64,000 nucleotides of DNA from CAZDDB01 sp963843285. GTDB taxonomy: Bacteria; Acidobacteriota; HRBIN11; JAKEFK01. Below the pieces are notes generated by a model that did no database searches, was not told the origin of the DNA, and saw only the letters and a program-made list of their open reading frames with translations. The stretch covers positions 186,001 through 250,000 of the forward strand of contig CAWJJO010000002.1 in assembly GCA_963843285.1 (NCBI GenBank), written 5' to 3'. Both the position numbers and the translations under genes were made by a program. Positions 60,047-64,000 of the stretch are shown here, in pieces (within the stretch, counting starts at the first letter, position 1; the number at the start of each line of letters is the position of its first letter).

Positions 60047-60233
60047 TATCAAAAATCAAATATCAAATATCAAATAAACATAAAAAAATCAGCAAACAAT
60101 CGCGTCCGCAAGATGGTTCAGTTGGTAGACTATTTGCAGTAGTGCTGCGGATTGGGTTTCGACAAAATCATCGAATTGGTTATTTCAGTATTTCCTTATG
60201 TTTATTTGATTCTTGATATTTGATATTTGATTT
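60047..60233. repeat. AT-rich inverted repeat (ATCAAATATCAAA family), copy 2
   Basis: The left arm 60047-60085 (AATATCAAAAATCAAATATC...) pairs with the right arm 60196-60233 (TTATGTTTATTTGATTCTTG...). The 110-bp centre contains a tRNA-like stretch (GGTTCAGTTGGTAGAC, GGGTTTCGAC). The left arm begins at the amidase stop and the right arm ends at the GerMN start codon. Confidence 0.7.
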
Positions 60234-60236
60234 GCT

Positions 60237-60860
60237 ATGAACAAACCGATTGTAATAGGCATCACACTTTTCTTGATCGCCTTCGTCGCCATTGTGTTTT
60301 TGGTGAAGAGGCGACCCTCTGAGAGTGTGGCAAACTTGTCTGTTCCCACACTTGCTGTGCCTTCCGGGGAACAGCCGGGAGCGATTCAAAGACGGATCAA
60401 TGTCAAACTTTTCTTTACGAATTCGGATTCAGAAGTCTTGATTCCGGAGGAGCGTTCGATCATCTATAGCGAGGATTTGATCTCGCAAGCAAAAGAAGTG
60501 CTTCACGAATTGATTCAGGGGCCTCAAGAAAAATTAGTTCCGACAATCCCGAAAGACACGCAGCTGCGGGATCTGTTTATCAGCAAAGAAGGTGTTGCGT
60601 ATGCTGATTTTTCGGGTGAACTTGCAGCAGCGCATCCGGGGGGAACGACTGCTGAGATTGCCACTATCTATTCTATTGTGAATACGCTGACTTTAAATTT
60701 TCCGCAAATCCGGAAAGTCCAGATCCTCGTCGACGACCAGTCTGTAGAGACACTGAAAGGTCATGTAGATCTGAGCCATCCATTGAGGCAGGATCTGTCG
60801 CTCGTACATTTAAAAGAAGGCGCGCCCGAAGCGCCTCAGAGCCAGGAGACGCAATCGTGA
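60237..60860 (+). CDS. GerMN-domain protein, membrane-anchored
   Basis: A 207-residue protein with an N-terminal anchor (IVIGITLFLIAFVAIVFLV). The GerMN domain (about 60-185) is recognised by VKLFFTNSDSEVLIPEERSI, the LIQGPQEKLVPTIPKDTQLR turn, GVAYADFSGELAAAHPGGT and VQILVDDQSVETLKGHVDLS. GerMN proteins bind or organise peptidoglycan. The order amidase - GerMN - rph - rdgB recurs in several diderm phyla. It probably works with the amidase in the envelope. Confidence 0.87.
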   Translation: MNKPIVIGITLFLIAFVAIVFLVKRRPSESVANLSVPTLAVPSGEQPGAIQRRINVKLFFTNSDSEVLIPEERSIIYSEDLISQAKEVLHELIQGPQEKLVPTIPKDTQLRDLFISKEGVAYADFSGELAAAHPGGTTAEIATIYSIVNTLTLNFPQIRKVQILVDDQSVETLKGHVDLSHPLRQDLSLVHLKEGAPEAPQSQETQS

Positions 60861-60888
60861 AAAGTTGTGTTACTCTAACGCTTCTCTT

Positions 60889-60967
60889 TGTAGGGGCGGA
60901 CGGCGTCCGCCCTCTGCAGAAAGACGCAAAGGCTAGGAAAAAAAGGCGCACGCCGTGCGTCCCTACG
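60889..60967. repeat. GTAGGGGCGG-type palindrome
   Basis: TGTAGGGGCGGACGGCGTCC (60889 onward) faces GGCGCACGCCGTGCGTCCCT + ACG (60945-60967), which on the opposite strand starts GTAGGGACGCACGG. It separates gerMN from rph. A related sequence lies inside the VWA gene start at about 43626-43658. Confidence 0.6.
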
Positions 60968-60981
60968 GTCGTATAAAGAAT

Positions 60982-61752
60982 ATGGAAAATCAGCGCGCCG
61001 ATGGACGGGCTCTGGATGAGCTGCGAAAAATTTCCATGATTCCGAACTTCATCAAGACGGCAGATGGATCGGTGTTGATCGAAGTAGGCGATACGCGTGT
61101 GGTCTGCACTGCGAGTCTTGAAGAGAAAGTCCCGCAGTTTCTAAAAAACACTGGACAGGGCTGGCTGACTTCCGAATACGGTATGATCCCCCGTTCGTCC
61201 ACAACCCGGATTCCACGTGAAGCCACCCAGGGGCGGGCGTCCGGACGCACACAGGAAATTCAGCGACTGGTTGGACGCGCACTCCGTTCTGTAACCGACC
61301 TGGGTTCCATTGGTGAGCGGACTGTGTGGGTGGATTGCGATGTCCTGCAAGCGGATGGCGGAACGCGCACTGCATCAATCACCGGCGGTTTTGTCGCTCT
61401 TGTACTGGCTTTTCACCGGCTGATGGAAGAAAAAGTGATTCACCATCTGCCGCTCCGCGATTATATCGCGGCCGTGAGCGTTGGAGTTCTACATCAGCAA
61501 CCTTCTCTGGACCTGAATTTTCATGAAGATTCCCGCGCCGAAGTCGATATGAATGTGGTTTGCACCGGGGAAGGACACTTTGTTGAAGTGCAGGGCACTG
61601 CCGAAAAGAAACCATTCAGCGATGCGGATCTTCAAGAAATGTTGCGTCTTGCCAGGAAAGGGATCCGCGAATTGATCCGACTCCAGCAAAAAACTCTGGA
61701 AGGAGTTGTGGATGAGAGGGTCATGCAACAACTTCCCACAATCCGCGGATAA
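60982..61752 (+). CDS. rph: Ribonuclease PH
   Basis: A 256-residue phosphorolytic 3'-5' exoribonuclease that trims tRNA 3' ends. From the ATG at 60982 it starts MENQRADGRALDELRKISM. Motifs are GDTRVVCTASLEEKVPQFLK, GWLTSEYGMIPRSSTTR, GRTQEIQRLVGRALRSV (basic RNA-binding ring) and VDCDVLQADGGTRTASITG, with LDLNFHEDSRAEVDMNVV and VEVQGTAEKKPF toward the end. All family signatures are present. It overlaps the rdgB start by 41 bp. Confidence 0.96.
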   Translation: MENQRADGRALDELRKISMIPNFIKTADGSVLIEVGDTRVVCTASLEEKVPQFLKNTGQGWLTSEYGMIPRSSTTRIPREATQGRASGRTQEIQRLVGRALRSVTDLGSIGERTVWVDCDVLQADGGTRTASITGGFVALVLAFHRLMEEKVIHHLPLRDYIAAVSVGVLHQQPSLDLNFHEDSRAEVDMNVVCTGEGHFVEVQGTAEKKPFSDADLQEMLRLARKGIRELIRLQQKTLEGVVDERVMQQLPTIRG

Positions 61753-62332
61753 GTGCCTCGTTGTTGCTACCTCCAGTAGCGACAAGTTCTTTGAGATCCG
61801 CAGTTCGTTTGGACAACTCGGGATTCGAATCCAGCTTCTTTCACTACGGGATTTTGACAGTGTTCCCCAGGCCCCTGAAACAGGCAACACATTCGCAGAA
61901 AATGCGCTTCAAAAAGCCCGGTTCTATTACAGTCATTTGCGTCAATCCGTGTTGGCGGAAGACTCCGGATTGGTTGTGCCTGCGCTTCACGGATTTCCGG
62001 GAATCCACTCTGCCCGCATTGCGCCCGATGATGCTTCACGCATGCGCGTAGTTCTGGAACGGTTGACCCCCGGCACGGACCGTTCCGCATATTATGTTTG
62101 CAGTATGGTTCTGCTTCACCGTGACAAGATCTTTCCCGCTGAGGCGACATGCGCCGGTACAATTGTGGATGCCCCGGACGGCGACCAGGGATTTGGATAC
62201 GATCCGATCTTTCGCCCGAAAGGCGCTCCAAGAACATTCGGCAGAATGACCGTGAAAGAAAAATCGCAGTATTCGCACCGCGCCCGCGCGTTACAGCTCA
62301 TGATCCCCCATATCCTCACGGAGCTCGGATGA
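61712..62332 (+). CDS. rdgB: XTP/dITP diphosphatase (RdgB/HAM1)
   Basis: A 206-residue house-cleaning nucleotidase removing deaminated purine triphosphates. The ATG at 61712 lies 7 bp after AAGGAG and inside the rph gene, so the two are coupled. The motifs are VVATSSSDKFFEI (normally T-x-N-x-x-K, here S-S-S-D-K), ETGNTFAENALQKARFYY, the catalytic ADED-like VLAEDSGLVVPALHGFPGIH, and GFGYDPIFRP, ending with KSQYSHRARAL. The substitution in the first motif may slightly change nucleotide binding. Confidence 0.93.
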   Translation: MRGSCNNFPQSADKCLVVATSSSDKFFEIRSSFGQLGIRIQLLSLRDFDSVPQAPETGNTFAENALQKARFYYSHLRQSVLAEDSGLVVPALHGFPGIHSARIAPDDASRMRVVLERLTPGTDRSAYYVCSMVLLHRDKIFPAEATCAGTIVDAPDGDQGFGYDPIFRPKGAPRTFGRMTVKEKSQYSHRARALQLMIPHILTELG

Positions 62333-62349
62333 ATTTCTCGCAAGAATTT

Positions 62350-62432
62350 TGGAACCACAGATGAACACAGATATGCATTGCGTGGCTCAATCTTCCCGAA
62401 TCCGTGTTCATCCGTGCTCATCTGTGGTTTCA
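62350..62432. repeat. CCACAGATGAACAC-type inverted repeat
   Basis: AACCACAGATGAACACAGAT (from 62351) pairs with ATCCGTGCTCATCTGTGGTT (ending about 62430). A trace of the same sequence (AACCACAGATGAACACCGAT) lies at about 33194. It fills the gap between rdgB and the GAF sensor gene. Confidence 0.65.
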
Positions 62433-62452
62433 TTTCCTTTCGCTACAAGCTC

Positions 62453-64000
62453 ATGATTTCGTCACGCAATCAAATCTGGTGGATGGGGCTCACGTTTGCT
62501 ACGATCGTAGTTCTATTCTGCTTGCCGTTTCAATCGACTCCCTATCTGACGGCGGCGGTATTTGCGCTTCTGGTTCCGGTTCAGATCCTGCTCTGGCGTC
62601 TGGGGCACGGTCGCAAAACCAAAGACTTTTTTTTCTGCTTTTCGCTTCTTGTCCTGACCCTGTTCTTAAAACATTATTGGGCTTTCTTTGACATCCTTTT
62701 CTACGTACAGGGCATTTTGCTTTCCGCCGTATTGCAGTACCGTGTGTTTCTGGCAACCGGCGCCTCTTCCTGCGCCCTGGAAATTCTGCGCGAGCATTAT
62801 TATGGAGCGGAAAATCCAGAGGAGGTGGCGTTTCGCTACTTGCTGTTTTTCGCTGCGGGGACAGTCACGTATTTACTGCTGTGGGATGAAAAACGGCAGA
62901 AAGAGGGATTTCGCAAAGAACTGGATGACTTGAAATACGGAATTCATCAGGTGGAAGAGCCCTCTCTGGTTTCATTGAGCAGCGCAGACCAGACATCCAG
63001 AAGTCTCGATGCAGCGCTGGCGCTAGATGATTCGTTGAAGCGGGTTTTGCAATTGATCCAGAGAATCTTCAAGCCTGCGTCCGCAGTTCTCTGGCAACAC
63101 CTGCCCGAATCTCATCAGATGCGGATCCGAAGCGCTGCGGGGGAGGAGCCGCTCAAAGAGGATTTTGTCGTGGATCTGGGGGATGGTCCTGTCGGCTGGA
63201 CGGCATTGAATCGCAAAGCTTTTTTTCAGCAGGATCGCGATGAAGGGGTGTCCTATCCCATCTATCGCAAGAAAATGATTACCAGGTCGCTGCTCGCAGT
63301 TCCCGTTCTGGATGGCCACCGGTTGGACGGAGTGTTGAGCCTGGGATCGCCGGCTTTGAATCATTTTTCTGCGGATGCTGAATTGTCGCTCCAGTCTTTT
63401 GCTGCGCAGGTGTCGGAGATCATTCGATTGGCCCGTGTTGCGAAGGAGCGTGAGGAACGCGCCTTCGAGTTTCAGGCCTTTTACCATGCGAGCAAAGAGC
63501 TTTCTTCGATCATCGACTTTGAAGAGATCATCCGCAAACTGTATTCGCTTTGTGGTGAGATCGTTCCTTCGGATATGACTGTAATCGCAGCTCCCGAAGA
63601 TACACCGGACAAATATTCGGTACATCACTGGTCTTCGAATGCGGATGCGCCGCATGTGCGAGTCAATTTGCCCAATGACGGGCGCACGTGGATTTCCTGG
63701 TTTCTCAACAGCCGTGAAGAACCGTTGATTGTCTCAGAATCACAGTTCCGGCTCCAGGAGATGCCGCTGGTTGCGGAAGACGAAGATCTGTCCGGGCTCG
63801 TTTCCTTTCTCGCTGTCCCGATGCGTCACCAGCAAAAATCAATCGGAACACTTCTTTTGGGAAGTAAACACAACGATGCATTTTCGTCACATCAGGCACA
63901 TGTGTTATCCATTCTCTGCAATCAAGCAGCAGTCAGTCTGGAAAACTCCGCAATCATTCAAAAGATGGAGGAACTCGCCATCACGGACGGATTAACCGGT
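62453..64000 (+). CDS. Membrane sensor with two GAF-like domains and (beginning of) GGDEF, cut by window edge
   Basis: At least 516 residues are visible and the frame stays open to the window end. Four to five helices occupy about residues 8-160 (LTFATIVVLFCLPFQSTPYL, FSLLVLTLFLKHYWAFFDIL). A first GAF-like domain spans about 190-320 (DGPVGWTALNRKAFFQQDRD, SLLAVPVLDGHRLDGVLSLG). A second spans about 350-500 (LSSIIDFEEIIRKLYSLCGE, SFLAVPMRHQQKSIGTLLLG). It ends with MEELAITDGLTG, which normally introduces a GGDEF diguanylate cyclase domain. The start at 62453 has no obvious ribosome site. Confidence 0.82.
   Translation, partial: MISSRNQIWWMGLTFATIVVLFCLPFQSTPYLTAAVFALLVPVQILLWRLGHGRKTKDFFFCFSLLVLTLFLKHYWAFFDILFYVQGILLSAVLQYRVFLATGASSCALEILREHYYGAENPEEVAFRYLLFFAAGTVTYLLLWDEKRQKEGFRKELDDLKYGIHQVEEPSLVSLSSADQTSRSLDAALALDDSLKRVLQLIQRIFKPASAVLWQHLPESHQMRIRSAAGEEPLKEDFVVDLGDGPVGWTALNRKAFFQQDRDEGVSYPIYRKKMITRSLLAVPVLDGHRLDGVLSLGSPALNHFSADAELSLQSFAAQVSEIIRLARVAKEREERAFEFQAFYHASKELSSIIDFEEIIRKLYSLCGEIVPSDMTVIAAPEDTPDKYSVHHWSSNADAPHVRVNLPNDGRTWISWFLNSREEPLIVSESQFRLQEMPLVAEDEDLSGLVSFLAVPMRHQQKSIGTLLLGSKHNDAFSSHQAHVLSILCNQAAVSLENSAIIQKMEELAITDGLTG

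Noticed and set aside
62350..62432. Possible CRISPR or tandem-repeat array near rdgB
   Set aside because: It is a single inverted repeat, not an array. No regularly spaced direct repeats or cas genes were seen anywhere in the window.

Overview
The window looks like chromosomal DNA of a free-living, didermic, Acidobacteriota-like bacterium. This is an inference. The supports are a VWFA-related protein of the acidobacterial type, DUF885 and DUF5916-type proteins, fragments of Oar-like TonB receptors, a tmRNA whose tag ends in ANNTFALAA, and a run amidase - GerMN protein - RNase PH - RdgB. No rRNA or intact tRNA gene was seen, so the taxonomy is unproven.

The window falls into two unlike halves. 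From about 1.7 to 29.8 kb intact genes alternate with an unusual density of broken ones. Fragments or frameshifted copies of a PAS kinase, NmrA-like, TfoX-like, SDR, glycogen phosphorylase, pterin dehydratase, MBL hydrolase, DUF5916, PD40, TonB receptor (two pieces), proline iminopeptidase, OsmC and FN3 genes were all recognised. Some fragments are joined head to tail with unrelated fragments. The intact genes here are two alpha/beta hydrolases, a TIR-like (PF10137-type) protein with an unassigned beta-rich C-terminal domain, a phytase-like esterase, a SulP transporter, two large membrane proteins, an M28 peptidase, TetR, CGNR and GntR regulators, acetate kinase, a DUF969/DUF979 transporter pair, a DUF885 protein and a 2OG-Fe(II) oxygenase. 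Two regulators have clear palindromic operators beside them.

From about 30 to 64 kb every recognised gene reads cleanly. It holds an RRM protein, IspH, two MFS carriers, a cyclase-family protein, M48 and M23 peptidases, a PP2C phosphatase, a response regulator with a degenerate GGDEF domain, FtsH, glutamate dehydrogenase coupled to a VWA protein, a TPR - class II aldolase - coiled-coil operon, a YfcC-type carrier, an ECF-type transporter lacking its T subunit, a GAF protein, tmRNA (ssrA), and an envelope/RNA run: amidase, GerMN, rph, rdgB and a truncated GAF sensor.

The main points for follow-up are these. (1) The amidase reading frame must begin inside the 3' end of ssrA to keep its signal peptide. 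(2) An IS110 element has a roughly 147-nt upstream region with nested long-range stems, as expected of a bridge RNA, and lies between REP-like repeats. (3) The TIR-like protein. (4) A roughly 200-bp MITE-like element with perfect 18-bp inverted ends. (5) Several families of intergenic palindromes, one with four copies. (6) The sharp boundary between the decayed and intact halves.
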